The translations under genes and the position numbers were made by a program. 64,000 nucleotides of DNA, taken from positions 260,361-324,360 of the forward strand of contig NZ_JAIFZO010000002.1 of assembly GCF_026341275.1 (NCBI RefSeq), read 5' to 3'. The DNA is from Streptomyces ortus (lineage in GTDB: Bacteria; Actinomycetota; Actinomycetes; Streptomycetales; Streptomycetaceae). This document shows positions 24,878 to 34,783 of this stretch, piece after piece (the stretch's first letter is position 1; each line of letters begins with the position of its first letter). The notes beneath the pieces are model-generated. The model did no database searches. It was not told the DNA's origin and was given only the letters and a program-made list of their open reading frames with translations.

Positions 24878-25549
24878 TCAGTCGAGGGGGTAGCGGATCC
24901 CCTTGAGGGAGAGCCAGTTGGTTTCGGCGTCACCTGCGGTAGCGGAGATGAGGGTGACGGTGCCGTCCTGGTTGAAGTCGAGCTTCAGGCTGTGGACGAC
25001 GCTGGTAGAGGCGGCAACCCCGGTGATCGAGGTGGCGTTGCGGGCGATCACGAAACTCGCCTTGCGTACAGGCCGCAGGCCGACTGCGAGAACCGCCGAC
25101 AGGAGGTTGGCAGTCTGCGCGCCGTTGGCGCGGTCGGCGCCGCCGTCCCACTCCATGAACCAGGTGCCCTGCACGTTGATGCGCCGGTAGCGGACCGCGC
25201 CGTTGTTGTTGCCGGTGCTCGTCGTGTTGCCCTGCGTGTAGCCGGTGCCGAGTGTCGGCGTCGTCCACGCCACCCCGTTCGCAGCGGCGAGGCGGCCCAT
25301 GGCGACCCAGTTGCCTGAGCTCGACTGGTCGATGCGGATCAGGTCGCCGACAGCCGGGTTGGCGTAGGTCTCCATGCAGCGGGCGAGGATGCCGTCCGCA
25401 GTGACCGTGCCGGTGCCGACGGCCGTGACGGTGGCGAGTCGCCAGTCTCCGCCCCGCACCGCCGGCGCACTGGTGCCGTCTCTGACTGTCTTGCGTTTAT
25501 GTGAGGCGGCAAGCCTGCGCATCGAGGCCTGCTCGAACGCGTCGGTCAT
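24878..25549 (-). CDS. Minor tail protein with OB-like N-terminus
   Basis: The 223-residue product has a basic N-terminal helix (EQASMRRLAASHKRK) and a beta segment typical of base-plate OB folds (GDWRLATVTAVGTGTVTADG ... NPAVGDLIRIDQ). A C-terminal adhesin part is shared with the 206-residue downstream protein. It overlaps the preceding gene by ATGA. It is probably part of the tail tip complex. Confidence 0.6.
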   Translation of the reverse strand: MTDAFEQASMRRLAASHKRKTVRDGTSAPAVRGGDWRLATVTAVGTGTVTADGILARCMETYANPAVGDLIRIDQSSSGNWVAMGRLAAANGVAWTTPTLGTGYTQGNTTSTGNNNGAVRYRRINVQGTWFMEWDGGADRANGAQTANLLSAVLAVGLRPVRKASFVIARNATSITGVAASTSVVHSLKLDFNQDGTVTLISATAGDAETNWLSLKGIRYPLD

Positions 25550-26637
25550 GCGTCCTCCTTGGCGGAGACGGTGGAGATCGGGAAGTCGCCGCCGATGTCG
25601 AGGGGGACGGTGAACGCGGCGGCCTGGTGGAGTTCGCGGGTGCCGTCCTCGTGCGTGACCCGGAAAACGTCACCTGGTTCCAGTGCCGGGTTGGGCAGGG
25701 CGGTGATGTCACCGGACGCGTTCGGGGCTTTCTCCTTGAGGAGTTGCAGGTTCGCGGCCTGCGTGCATGCGGCGAGGGAGATCAGTGTCGATGAGCTGTA
25801 GAACGCGGGGCGGCGTCCGAACGGGCCGCCCCAGTAGGTGGGGCTGCCCGGGTCGTTGTCGGTGGCGAGGTAGCTCACCGGTGCGACAGAGTCGGTCGTG
25901 TTCTCGCCGCGGGCGAGGACTCCGTTGTGGACGCCGTCCAGGCTCATGGCGCGCTTCGCAGCCAGGTAGACGCCGCCCTCGGTGGCCTCGACCGCCCACA
26001 CCGGGTCGGCCGACAGCAGTTCCGGCAGTGTCGCGATGACGAACACGCCGTCGGCGTTGGCGTACACCTCCGCACCTGCGGCGGCGGCGATCTCCTGGCA
26101 GCCGGCCCACGGGTCGGCCTCCACGTCGAAGGTGCGGGATCCGATCGGCGCGTCGACGATGAGGCTGATGACGTCGGCGGTCGGCATGGAGCGCTGGATG
26201 AGGGCGGTGATCGCGCCGACAACGGTGCCGGTGGCCGTGTACGGCTCGGTGAGTTTGTCGTCGGCGACGATCGCGGACAGGTCTTTGCCCTGCAGGGTGA
26301 CGGGCCCTTCGGAGAGGTCGCCGTCCACACTGTCGAGGCGGAACACGCCGAGCGGCACCAGCTCTGTGCTGCCGTCGCCGTAGTCGACTCCGCGCTCGAT
26401 CCGCAACCGCGCTCCGTAGGTGGCGAGCTGGTCGAGCGGGGTGCGCGGGATGAGCGCCGGGTCGGCGATCGTGACAGTGCAGGTGCGGCGAATCGCCTGC
26501 GCCCGGTCCACCGGGACGCTGCCCCCAATGTGCTCAAGGCCGACGACCCTGCCGTCGTTGAGGAACAGCTGCACTCGCGTGATCGGGTTCTGCGATTCGG
26601 CGAGGCGCTTCAGGAACCGGCCCGAGACGGGGTACAA
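25546..26637 (-). CDS. DUF5047-type tail protein
   Basis: The 363-residue product is read from TTG 26637 (LYPVSGRFLKRLAESQNPITRVQLF), five bases after the previous stop. No ATG or GTG is in frame nearby. The N-terminal region matches DUF5047 actinophage tail proteins, and the middle (GVFRLDSVDGDLSEGPVTLQGKDLSAIVADDK) is a hub-like fold. It is probably a tail hub or tip component between the distal tail protein and the fibres. Confidence 0.7.
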   Translation of the reverse strand: MYPVSGRFLKRLAESQNPITRVQLFLNDGRVVGLEHIGGSVPVDRAQAIRRTCTVTIADPALIPRTPLDQLATYGARLRIERGVDYGDGSTELVPLGVFRLDSVDGDLSEGPVTLQGKDLSAIVADDKLTEPYTATGTVVGAITALIQRSMPTADVISLIVDAPIGSRTFDVEADPWAGCQEIAAAAGAEVYANADGVFVIATLPELLSADPVWAVEATEGGVYLAAKRAMSLDGVHNGVLARGENTTDSVAPVSYLATDNDPGSPTYWGGPFGRRPAFYSSSTLISLAACTQAANLQLLKEKAPNASGDITALPNPALEPGDVFRVTHEDGTRELHQAAAFTVPLDIGGDFPISTVSAKEDA

Positions 26638-26641
26638 CGCA

Positions 26642-28876
26642 TCACCCCGTCCGGCGGTCCAGGAGCAGGTCTTCGCAGGTTGCGTACACGGCAAGCAGGT
26701 CGGCGCACGTGTCGAACTCGGCGACCACATCCTGCCAGGTGCGGCCCGCCGGACCGTTGATGCCGGTCGTGACAGGCATGTCCGCCTGCGTCATCGGGAG
26801 TTGCCAGGCCCGCCATGCGTCCTGTGCCGCAGCACCGGTGCGGGTTTCCGTAACGCCTGCGACGTTGACGTACATGTCGTCGACGCCCATGCCCGGCACG
26901 GCCTGCCACAGCAGCGTGTTTCCGGAGTCGAGCAGCAGATGAAGTGCGCGGCGTTCCTCGTCGGAACGGGTCCAGATCGCGAGTTCGCCTTCGAGTCCGC
27001 CGCGCACCCCGGAAAAGACGACGGCGTTACGGCGGCCCCGCACCCGGTGGACGGCCTGTTCGATGGGGCGCTGCCACTCCGGGGCCCGCTGTACAACGGC
27101 CCGCAGGTTCCGCTGAGGGTTTCCCGGATCCTTGATCCAGACCTCGTTGATATCGGCGAGCGTCACCGTCACCTGGGCCGATGAGCGGCTCGACGCGGAT
27201 GCGCCGGGGCTGCTGCGGAGTTCGATGCGGTAGCTGACCGGCACCCCGAGCGGCGCCTCATGGTCCTCGACGATCATCAGGTCGGAGGTGACCGGCAGGT
27301 TGTCGATCAACCCGGACGGGCCGCGGACCAGTGTGCGGGACCCGTCGGCCGCTTCCCGGTACACCGTCACCAGATAGTCGAGCGGCAGCTCCCGCAGCGT
27401 GAGCTGCACATAGCCGCCAGAGTCGACCGCCTCCACCGACGTCAGCGGCAGCACCTGCCACAGCGAGACCTGGTCGATGTGCAGGACGCTGTTGATGGCG
27501 GTCGCCGTAACCACCATTTCGACGGCCGCCTGGGTCGTGCCCGCGGGGGCTACGCCGTCAGAGCTGAGCCCATACCAGGACGAGCCGGGGAGGTTGTAGG
27601 CCGTGCCCGTCGACGCGCCCAGGTCGGTGTTGGCGGCGTCGTACCAGCGAATCTTGACCGTCGTGTTCGTCCAGGATCCAGCCGCCGGGTGGGCCACCAC
27701 CTGTGCACGGAAGTTCTGGCCTGCAGCGTCGGGAGCTGCGAAGCGGCCGGAGCGGATCGTCGACGAAGTCGCCGTCGCCGAGGTGATGGCCAGCGAGTAG
27801 GCGCCCTCGAAAAACGAGACCCCCCACGGTGTAGTACGGGCGAGCGTCGCCACACCCGAACCCGTCGTCCATCCGACCGATCCGGACTGCTCGAATGCCG
27901 ACGCCGCATAGGTGATGATCGACCCGGCGGTGAATCGCGGAGCCTGCGTGACGACGACGGATTCCAGGCGCAGCACCTGCGACGCAGATGCCGTATCCAG
28001 GCCGAACGCGACACCGCATGTCGCCGCATTCGACGGTGCGACCATGGCCGCACGCTGCCGGTACATGCCCGTCCCCGGTGCAGCCAGGGTCGACCGGATG
28101 GCACCCACCTGGTTACTGGCCGCATCGTAGAACCGCAGCTCAATCCATGCTGTCGCCGTCAGGACCGGCGGCTGCAGGTAGGCATAGGCCAGGTATTCGA
28201 CGCCGGGTGTCACAGCTGGCCGGTCCACGGACACGATCGACGCGTTGCCTGCCGCGATAGCCGTCAATGCCAGCGTGTGCCCGCCGGCCAGGTAGTTGTC
28301 GACGGCCCAGCTGACCACCGGGACCTGGCGGGTGATCGATGCGTTGACGACGGGCGCCCACGACGAGGTGTCGATTTCGGCGGACTCGGTGCCGAAGCCG
28401 AACAGGTTGCCGGTCGTGCGGACCGGCAGCCCGAGGTAGACGTTCTCCCAGTAGTGGGAGACGTTCACGCCGACCTCGGTCGAGCCGAGCAGCACCTGCG
28501 CCTGTGTGGCCCCAGCCGGTGCAGCCCCGGCGACGCCGACACGGTGCCAGCCGGACGCCGCCGCCATTGTCGCCAGGGACCACGTGATGCTGATCTCGGT
28601 GCCGCTGATGTTCAGCCAGCGGATGCCGATGCGCTCCGGGACCACACCTGCCGCGTCGGCGAACGTCTGGTAGACGGTGCCTGCGGTGACGGGGTAGGAG
28701 GAGACGGTGCGGGCCTGCATCTCCCCTGCGGCCAGGGATTTGACGGAGAGGCATCCGTCTCCGTTGCGTCCTCCGATCCCCTTATTGATCGTGCAGTTGA
28801 GTTTGGCCGTCCACCCCGAGGTGTTGGGGTCGACGGACTCGGTGGTGAGGCTGAGGAGGTTTCCTGGGATCGCCAA
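26642..28876 (-). CDS. Large minor tail protein with repeated carbohydrate-binding-like domains
   Basis: The 744-residue protein consists of three tandem jelly-roll-like modules of about 150 residues. Each begins with an N-L-(L/F)-x-x-x-T-E-S motif or its equivalent, and each contains W-H-R-V/G-M-Y-R-Q-R and T-Q-A-x-V-x-L features like CBM_4_9 domains. The C-terminal 200 residues look like a distal-tail domain (IKDPGNPQRNLRAVVQ ... RRALHLLLDSGNTLLW). It would bind cell-surface glycans and connect them to the tail tip. It follows the tape measure gene as expected. Confidence 0.7.
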   Translation of the reverse strand: MAIPGNLLSLTTESVDPNTSGWTAKLNCTINKGIGGRNGDGCLSVKSLAAGEMQARTVSSYPVTAGTVYQTFADAAGVVPERIGIRWLNISGTEISITWSLATMAAASGWHRVGVAGAAPAGATQAQVLLGSTEVGVNVSHYWENVYLGLPVRTTGNLFGFGTESAEIDTSSWAPVVNASITRQVPVVSWAVDNYLAGGHTLALTAIAAGNASIVSVDRPAVTPGVEYLAYAYLQPPVLTATAWIELRFYDAASNQVGAIRSTLAAPGTGMYRQRAAMVAPSNAATCGVAFGLDTASASQVLRLESVVVTQAPRFTAGSIITYAASAFEQSGSVGWTTGSGVATLARTTPWGVSFFEGAYSLAITSATATSSTIRSGRFAAPDAAGQNFRAQVVAHPAAGSWTNTTVKIRWYDAANTDLGASTGTAYNLPGSSWYGLSSDGVAPAGTTQAAVEMVVTATAINSVLHIDQVSLWQVLPLTSVEAVDSGGYVQLTLRELPLDYLVTVYREAADGSRTLVRGPSGLIDNLPVTSDLMIVEDHEAPLGVPVSYRIELRSSPGASASSRSSAQVTVTLADINEVWIKDPGNPQRNLRAVVQRAPEWQRPIEQAVHRVRGRRNAVVFSGVRGGLEGELAIWTRSDEERRALHLLLDSGNTLLWQAVPGMGVDDMYVNVAGVTETRTGAAAQDAWRAWQLPMTQADMPVTTGINGPAGRTWQDVVAEFDTCADLLAVYATCEDLLLDRRTG

Positions 28877-28886
28877 GGTGGCCTCC

Positions 28887-31800
28887 TCAGCTCGCGTCGA
28901 GGATTTGGATGAGCCGGTTCTGGCTGTCGCGGATCTCCGCGCGGGCGATGCTGTGGATCGGCTCGTCGCCGACCTGTACCAGCACCTTCAGGTCCCCGAG
29001 GCTGGGCGCCGTGTCCCTGCCTGCCATCGACATCAGCGCGTTGGCCTGCGCCGTCGTGAACACCGGCTCCGGTCGCCCGGTGCCGTTGTGGACGAGGTTG
29101 AGGCCGGGAGGGATGTAGCCGCCGGAGTCGTAAGTGCCCGGCTTGAACCCGTACCAGGAGTTGAACAGGCGGTCGTTGTAGCCGCGGGCGCGACTGCCGA
29201 CGACTACACCGTCGCCACCTCGGGACTCGATGTTCGTCTTGCCGAGGGTGCCTGCCGTGTGACCGACGCCAGCATTCGTGATGCCGATCTTGTAGGGCGA
29301 GTTGCCGTGATAGACCCATCCGGGCGGGGCGGTCTTTCCTGAGAATGCCATCGTTGCCCAGCGGCGATGCGGCTTCTGGCCTCGGAGGACGGACTCTGCG
29401 GCAGAGGTGAGACCTGAGCAGTCCCACGACGGGTTGCCGTTGCCCGCCCACTGGTACGGGAGTCCGGCCTGGGTCTTCACCCACTTCAGTGCCGCCTGAA
29501 TGCGGGGGCCGCCGAGGCCGCCTCCGCCGCCCTTCTTGTCGGCGTCCTTCGAGTAGCCGGTCAACTTGGAGATCATCGCTGTCGGGATGCGGCGGAGCAT
29601 CTTCCCGAAGCCGGTATCCATGCCGGGGAACGACTTCAGCAGCGGGTTGACCACACTCTTCAGGCCCGCCTGTACGGATCCTGCGAGGGTGTCCTTGAGC
29701 CAGTCCGCACCCTCCTTGATCTTGTTCCAGGCTGCGGAGCCCGCACCGGCGACCTTGTTGGCGGCGCCGCCGATCCAGCCGAATATCCCGCCGTCCGCGA
29801 ACGACTGCGTGATGCCGCCCTTCGCGTAGCGCAGCGACGTGTCCGTCGACCCGACCGGGTTGCCACCGAGCACCGGAGCCAAGGCCGCCTTGATGCCCTG
29901 CGCGCCCCGGGAAGAGGCAACCGAGTTGAGCCAGTTGACGGCACCGCTGCCCACACCCTTGGTGAACTCGGGCCGCATGATGGCCTCGCCGCCCGACAGT
30001 TCGAGTGCACCGCCGGTCGGAGACACGAACTTGTGGACGTCACGGCCCGGCGTGTAGCCAGGCATGATGCCGCCCGACGCGAAGGAGAACCGGTCGAGCT
30101 TCTTCGCCCCGAAGGCACCCGCGACCTTGTTCCAGACGCCGCGGATGCCGTTGTTGTAGACGACGTCCACGATGTACTGAACGGGTTCGCGAGCGATCTT
30201 CTTCAGTCGATCCCACGCGGTTTTGATTGCCTTGCGGGCCGACTCGAAAGCGTCCCCGACCCTGCCGACCGCCGCCTTCAGACTGTCGAAGACCGGCTTG
30301 ATGCCGTTGCGCCAAACGCTGCTGATGGCCGCGGAGATGCCGTTCCAGACCGGCTTGACGGCCTTCTGCCACAGCCACTTGAAGACGTCACCGAGCACCC
30401 CGAGAGCGGTCCGGACGTAGCCGAAGTACCGCTTGACGACGTTCGTCCACCACCAGGAGATGATGTTGCCGATGCCTGCGAAGACGGGAGCGATGGCGTT
30501 CTTCCACAGCCACATCGCGACCTTGGCGACGAGCTTCCAGTAGCTGATGATGAAGCCCACGTAGGGCTTGATCACCGAGTTCCACAGCCACATCGCGAGG
30601 GCGGCGATGCCCTCGAAGGCGGGCTTGATCGCCACATTCCACAGCCACATTGCGACCGCTGCCACGATTTTGAAGATGGCGATGAGCGGCAGCAGGGCGA
30701 TGACAACGACAGCGGTGAACAGGATCTTTGCCGCTGCGGCGATGAAGTTGAACGCGGGCTTGATCGCGTTGTTCCACAGCCACATGACCACGCTGCCGAC
30801 GAGCTTCCAATAGGTGATCATAAAGCCGATGTACGGCTTGATAATCGTCTGCCAGAGCCACATCACGACGTTGCCGATCGCCGTGAACGTCGGCTTCAGC
30901 ACGACGTTCCACAGCCACAGCGTCGCCGTCTTCAACCAGTTCCACACCGCCTGCACGCCCGCCCGGAACCAGCCGAAGCGGTTATAGGCGTAGACGATGC
31001 CCGCGATCAGAGCGACGATCCCGATGATGATCAGAGTGATCGGGTTCGCCAGCATCGCCGCGTTCCACGCCCACAACGCGATCGTCCAGATCCGCCACGC
31101 AACGATCGCCAGCCAAATCCCCTGCACCAGCCACGGAGCATGCTCGGCGATGATGCCGATCGCCTCAGCGACCCCGCCTAGCAGAGCCAGCAGCGGACCG
31201 GACACCGGCGACAGCGCCTGCCCGATCGACAGCAGTGCGCCGCCGATGTTCCCCAGGAACTCTCCGAGCCGGGGCGCCATCTCCGAGCTGTACGACAGGA
31301 ACCGCTCGAACTCCGGCGACCCCTTCAGGCCCTGACCCCAGTCGGCGAACCGGCCGGTGATGCGCTGCATAGACCCGGAGATGTCGTCCATCCGAGGCAG
31401 GAAAGCGCCGATCACACCGGCCATGCCCTTGAACACGTTCCCGAACGCGCCACCCAGCCCGGTGATCGCCGGACCAACCGATGTGTCGAGGTCGGCCTTG
31501 AATTCCTTCCACCACGGCTTCTTGAAGCCGCGCGACGCCCGGTCCTGAAGACCGCCGATGGCGTCCGCCGCGCCCTTCACCAGCGGCGTCAACCCCGGCA
31601 GGGCGTTCTTCAAGCCGACCAAGGCCCGCGTGAACAGCGGCATCACTGCAGGCTGCAGCGACTTCGACCACTCGCCGAACACCTTCCGCAGATCGATGAA
31701 CGCGTTGAACGTGTCCCGAGCCGACGGGGTGAGCTTCGCCAGCTCGGCCTGGTACTTGGCCTGCGCGATCGCAGCCTGATCCATACCGCCGGCCGCCGAC

Positions 31801-33824
31801 ATCGACGACGCCGCGACCTGCCGCTGCGCCGACGCGATCGACTCCGCCGCCGACTGCCGGGCAGCCGACAGACTCTCCTGCGCGCGGGCAACCGACCGGG
31901 CCCCGTCTTCCTGCGTGCGGGTCACATTGCGCTGCGACTCCGCCACCCGGGCCTGCGCATCGGCAATGTCCTGGGCGCCCTTGACGGCGGCCCGCTGCTG
32001 CTCACCGCGGGCCTTCGTCAGCTCCTTCTGCTGGTCGGTGACCGCACGGTCGGCGTCCGCGAGACGCTCCTGCGCATCCCGGACCGTCGCCGAACCCTCC
32101 ACGCCGGACTTGTCCGCGGCCTTCTTCTCCGCGGCGAGGCCCTTCGTCTCGGCCTTCTGCTCCTTGAGCCGCTGAACGGACTGCTCGTAGGCCAGCTGGG
32201 CGCGCTGAAGCTCCAGGCTGCCCGCGGCGGCGCCCTTGGCGCGGACCGCGTTCAGCCTGTTCTGGGCCTCCTGCACGGACAGGGTGGCGTCCCGCTCGGA
32301 GAGCTGTGCCGACGTGAGGCGGTCGCCGAGCTCCGCCAGTTCCGCTTTCGCGTCGCGGCGGGCCTGCGTCAAATCCTGCTGGGCTTGGCGGGCGGTGCGC
32401 TGCGCGTCCGCGAGGGAGTCCTCCGCGTCAATGACGCGCTCTGCGGCCTCCCGCTGCTGATCGGCGGCCTGCTGCACCGCGTCCGCAAGGCCGCGCTTGG
32501 CCTGCACGACCTGCTCGGTCGCGCGCCGGTTCGCCTCCGCACTGTTGCGGACCGCGTCCCCGACCGCCTGCTCGGCCTGGCCGATCTGCCGGGCCGCATT
32601 GCGGTGCGCCGACGCCAGCGACTGCTGGGCGCCCGCCGCCGCCGAGGCCTGCTTCGCGCCCTGCCCTGATGCGGCGCCGCCCTGGTAGGTGGCGTTCGTC
32701 GCCGCATCCTGCGCAGCCTTCTGTGCCTGCAGTGCGGTACCGATGCCCTTCAGAGCAGGCAGGGCCACCAGGCCGACCGCACCGACACCGGCCGCCGCGG
32801 CAACACCCGCCGCGGCGATCGCGCCCAGACCGGCGGCGATCACCGGCAGAACTGGGATCAGTGCCGGACCAAGTGCAAGACCTGCCGTCACCAGCAGCTG
32901 CATGCCGGACACGCGCACGTTGACCGTCGCGGTCTGGCCGTCCAGCCGGTTCACGAGCGCCTGCATCGTCGCCAACTGGGCGGCAGCAGCGCTCGCATCA
33001 ACGCGTACCGCAACGTCGGCGTCCGAGGCTGCGAGCCGCTGCAGGCGGGCCTGAATCGCATCGATACGGGCGGTCGCCGTCGCCGCGTCCATGTCGACGC
33101 CGATGCGGACATCCCGCAGGGACGTCAGCTGGGCGCGCAGCCGGGCGATCTCGACGTCGACGTCCGTCGAGTCGGCTGTGATGTTGATGTTCGGGAGGGA
33201 CGCTTCGGCGGCCTGCACCTGGGCGCGCAGGCGCTGGCCGAATGTGCCGTCCGTCTCCACGCGGATGCGTGCGGGGTCGGCGGTGACCTCGTCGATCTGT
33301 GCCTGCAGCGCCTGCAGTGAGGCGATCGCACGGGCCGTGTCCGCGCGGACTGCGACGTTCGGGTGGGCGGCGCCGATACGGCGCAGCCGCTCCTCGATGT
33401 CCGCAGCCTGTGCGCGGGCTGTCGCAGCGTCGATGTCGATGCCGACGGTCTTGTTCGACAGGGCCTCCATGCGGGCCCGCAGCCGGGCGAGGTCCGCATC
33501 GACACCCGTATCCGACAAGCTGACGTTCAGCTTCGGCATCGAGCGGAACGCCTCTTGCAGCTTCGCCCGCAGCGACCGGGCGAAAGCGCCACCCGTGTCA
33601 GCGCCCTGCCGGGTCGCCGCCGGCTTCGCTGCCTTCGCCCCGTCGTTGATGCCGTCACGCACTGCCGGAGCGATGTGCGCAGCGAGACGCTGACCGATGA
33701 TCCGGCCAATCTCGTCCCCGACCTGCGTCGCAGGCGGCACCAGGGCAGACTGCAGACGCCCCAGAATCCCCGAAGCGTTGGGGATGACATCGACTTCGAC
33801 CGAGCCGACGGAGATAGCGGGCAC
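28887..33824 (-). CDS. Tape measure protein with NlpC/P60-like domain
   Basis: The 1645-residue protein is read from GTG 33824 after GGAGGAGG. The N-terminal third has short alanine-rich repeats (for example RIDAIQARLQRLAASDADVAV). A long coiled coil (about 370-700) is followed by hydrophobic segments and six or more repeats of a WLWN-x-x-IKP unit (about 960-1180). Near the C-terminus lies an NlpC/P60-like cell wall hydrolase domain, with Cys1469 in WDCSGLTS and His1522 in GVGHTAGT. The tape measure sets tail length, and the hydrolase would help DNA entry through peptidoglycan. Confidence 0.9.
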   Translation of the reverse strand: MPAISVGSVEVDVIPNASGILGRLQSALVPPATQVGDEIGRIIGQRLAAHIAPAVRDGINDGAKAAKPAATRQGADTGGAFARSLRAKLQEAFRSMPKLNVSLSDTGVDADLARLRARMEALSNKTVGIDIDAATARAQAADIEERLRRIGAAHPNVAVRADTARAIASLQALQAQIDEVTADPARIRVETDGTFGQRLRAQVQAAEASLPNINITADSTDVDVEIARLRAQLTSLRDVRIGVDMDAATATARIDAIQARLQRLAASDADVAVRVDASAAAAQLATMQALVNRLDGQTATVNVRVSGMQLLVTAGLALGPALIPVLPVIAAGLGAIAAAGVAAAAGVGAVGLVALPALKGIGTALQAQKAAQDAATNATYQGGAASGQGAKQASAAAGAQQSLASAHRNAARQIGQAEQAVGDAVRNSAEANRRATEQVVQAKRGLADAVQQAADQQREAAERVIDAEDSLADAQRTARQAQQDLTQARRDAKAELAELGDRLTSAQLSERDATLSVQEAQNRLNAVRAKGAAAGSLELQRAQLAYEQSVQRLKEQKAETKGLAAEKKAADKSGVEGSATVRDAQERLADADRAVTDQQKELTKARGEQQRAAVKGAQDIADAQARVAESQRNVTRTQEDGARSVARAQESLSAARQSAAESIASAQRQVAASSMSAAGGMDQAAIAQAKYQAELAKLTPSARDTFNAFIDLRKVFGEWSKSLQPAVMPLFTRALVGLKNALPGLTPLVKGAADAIGGLQDRASRGFKKPWWKEFKADLDTSVGPAITGLGGAFGNVFKGMAGVIGAFLPRMDDISGSMQRITGRFADWGQGLKGSPEFERFLSYSSEMAPRLGEFLGNIGGALLSIGQALSPVSGPLLALLGGVAEAIGIIAEHAPWLVQGIWLAIVAWRIWTIALWAWNAAMLANPITLIIIGIVALIAGIVYAYNRFGWFRAGVQAVWNWLKTATLWLWNVVLKPTFTAIGNVVMWLWQTIIKPYIGFMITYWKLVGSVVMWLWNNAIKPAFNFIAAAAKILFTAVVVIALLPLIAIFKIVAAVAMWLWNVAIKPAFEGIAALAMWLWNSVIKPYVGFIISYWKLVAKVAMWLWKNAIAPVFAGIGNIISWWWTNVVKRYFGYVRTALGVLGDVFKWLWQKAVKPVWNGISAAISSVWRNGIKPVFDSLKAAVGRVGDAFESARKAIKTAWDRLKKIAREPVQYIVDVVYNNGIRGVWNKVAGAFGAKKLDRFSFASGGIMPGYTPGRDVHKFVSPTGGALELSGGEAIMRPEFTKGVGSGAVNWLNSVASSRGAQGIKAALAPVLGGNPVGSTDTSLRYAKGGITQSFADGGIFGWIGGAANKVAGAGSAAWNKIKEGADWLKDTLAGSVQAGLKSVVNPLLKSFPGMDTGFGKMLRRIPTAMISKLTGYSKDADKKGGGGGLGGPRIQAALKWVKTQAGLPYQWAGNGNPSWDCSGLTSAAESVLRGQKPHRRWATMAFSGKTAPPGWVYHGNSPYKIGITNAGVGHTAGTLGKTNIESRGGDGVVVGSRARGYNDRLFNSWYGFKPGTYDSGGYIPPGLNLVHNGTGRPEPVFTTAQANALMSMAGRDTAPSLGDLKVLVQVGDEPIHSIARAEIRDSQNRLIQILDAS

Positions 33825-33845
33825 CGGGAGCCTCCTCCCGGCGCC

Positions 33846-34307
33846 CTACAGCGGGCGTTCCCTGAGCATTTCGAACAGCACGTTGGCCTGCTCGGCGGTG
33901 AGCTTCTGCTTCGGTTTGGCCTGCTTGCCGCCCGGCCTGCGGATCGGCTCCGGCACGGTGGGCTTCTTCTTTCCCTTCTCCGTGTTCGCCGCCGTATAGG
34001 CGTAGGTGAGCCCGGCAACCCGGTCAGCGATCACAGCCAGCAGCTGCTCCGCCTGCGACCAGGGCGCCTTCTCCGGCTGCCCCTTGTCGGCCTGCTCCGC
34101 CAGTTCCTCATCCGTCATGGCATTGCGGATGGCGGTCATCGTCGCGCTCTCGGGCGGCAGGCGCTGGATCAGCACCCGCAGCCGTCGGGCCGTCATCTCC
34201 CCGCGGTGGAAGGCGTCGATCTGGTCCTCGGACCGCGGGTAGTAGTAGGCGAGGTCGCCCTCTACCGCCTCCGCGTGCGCTTCGACGACGGAGCGGGTCC
34301 ACGCGAT
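33846..34307 (-). CDS. Tail assembly chaperone, frameshift extension (gpGT-like)
   Basis: This frame has no own start with a good ribosome site near its beginning. It is open from GEIAWTRSVVEAHAEAVEGD to a basic C-terminus (LTAEQANVLFEMLRERPL). It is -1 relative to the upstream chaperone frame, and the two overlap at GGGGAAA (34307-34313). A slip there would give a fusion of about 282 residues, the standard G/GT arrangement before tape measure genes. The internal ATG 34196 may be mistaken for a start. Confidence 0.75.
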   Translation of the reverse strand: MAWTRSVVEAHAEAVEGDLAYYYPRSEDQIDAFHRGEMTARRLRVLIQRLPPESATMTAIRNAMTDEELAEQADKGQPEKAPWSQAEQLLAVIADRVAGLTYAYTAANTEKGKKKPTVPEPIRRPGGKQAKPKQKLTAEQANVLFEMLRERPL

Positions 34308-34693
34308 TTCCCCAGGCTCTCACCCGATCGCTGCGCCACGTCGTTGATGAGGTCGCCGACCTCGTCGTTCGTCGGGTCGACGTCCGTGAACACCTCAAGG
34401 TCGTCGGGGTGCAGCACGATCTCCATGAATGCACCGACCTGCCCGTTGTTCAGGAGGTTCTGCCACGACTGCCGCCACGCCCCGGGCGGGATCATGCGGA
34501 CTTCCTCGCCGCACAGGTCGCCGGTCACGAAGTTCTCGACAGCCTCGACCTCCTGGGCGTCGGCCTCGGTGACCTCGGGCTCGTCGAAGTCCTCGACCGG
34601 CTCGCCGACGCGCGTCGGCGGCCGGGAAGCCGATCGGGCGGCGGTGCGGGGCTTGCGGCTGCTGGCTGTCGTCTTGCGGGGTGTGCTGGCCAC
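34262..34693 (-). CDS. Tail assembly chaperone (gpG-like)
   Basis: The 143-residue product starts at GTG 34693 after GGAGG and a GCCCGCGCC spacer. Its N-terminus is Arg/Ser-rich, followed by an acidic region (FDEPEVTEADAQEVEAVENF) and a helical core (WRQSWQNLLNNGQVGAFMEIVLHPDDL). It ends with a basic tail (SKRTRRR) produced when no frameshift occurs. Position between major tail protein and tape measure fits a chaperone that coats the tape measure during assembly. Confidence 0.75.
   Translation of the reverse strand: MASTPRKTTASSRKPRTAARSASRPPTRVGEPVEDFDEPEVTEADAQEVEAVENFVTGDLCGEEVRMIPPGAWRQSWQNLLNNGQVGAFMEIVLHPDDLEVFTDVDPTNDEVGDLINDVAQRSGESLGKSRGPAPSSKRTRRR
34307..34313 (-). other. Slippery heptamer for -1 ribosomal frameshifting
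   Basis: GGGGAAA, read on the minus strand as CTG-GGG-AAA in the chaperone frame, sits about 45 bases before the zero-frame stop. It joins the two overlapping chaperone frames. Confidence 0.7.
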
Positions 34694-34783
34694 GGCGCGG
34701 GCCTCCTTCTCTCAACGGCGCGGGCAGAATGCAGAGGTGGACGGGCCGGGCCCGCGCCGACGGTAGTCGGCCCGCCCACCAGC

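Noticed and set aside
27260..28912. 550-codon plus-strand frame opposite the large minor tail protein
   Set aside because: Shadow frame with very high Arg content; no ribosome site or motif.
34108..34434. Minus-strand 108-codon frame overlapping both chaperone frames
   Set aside because: It is the third frame over the frameshift region; the chaperone frames explain the region.
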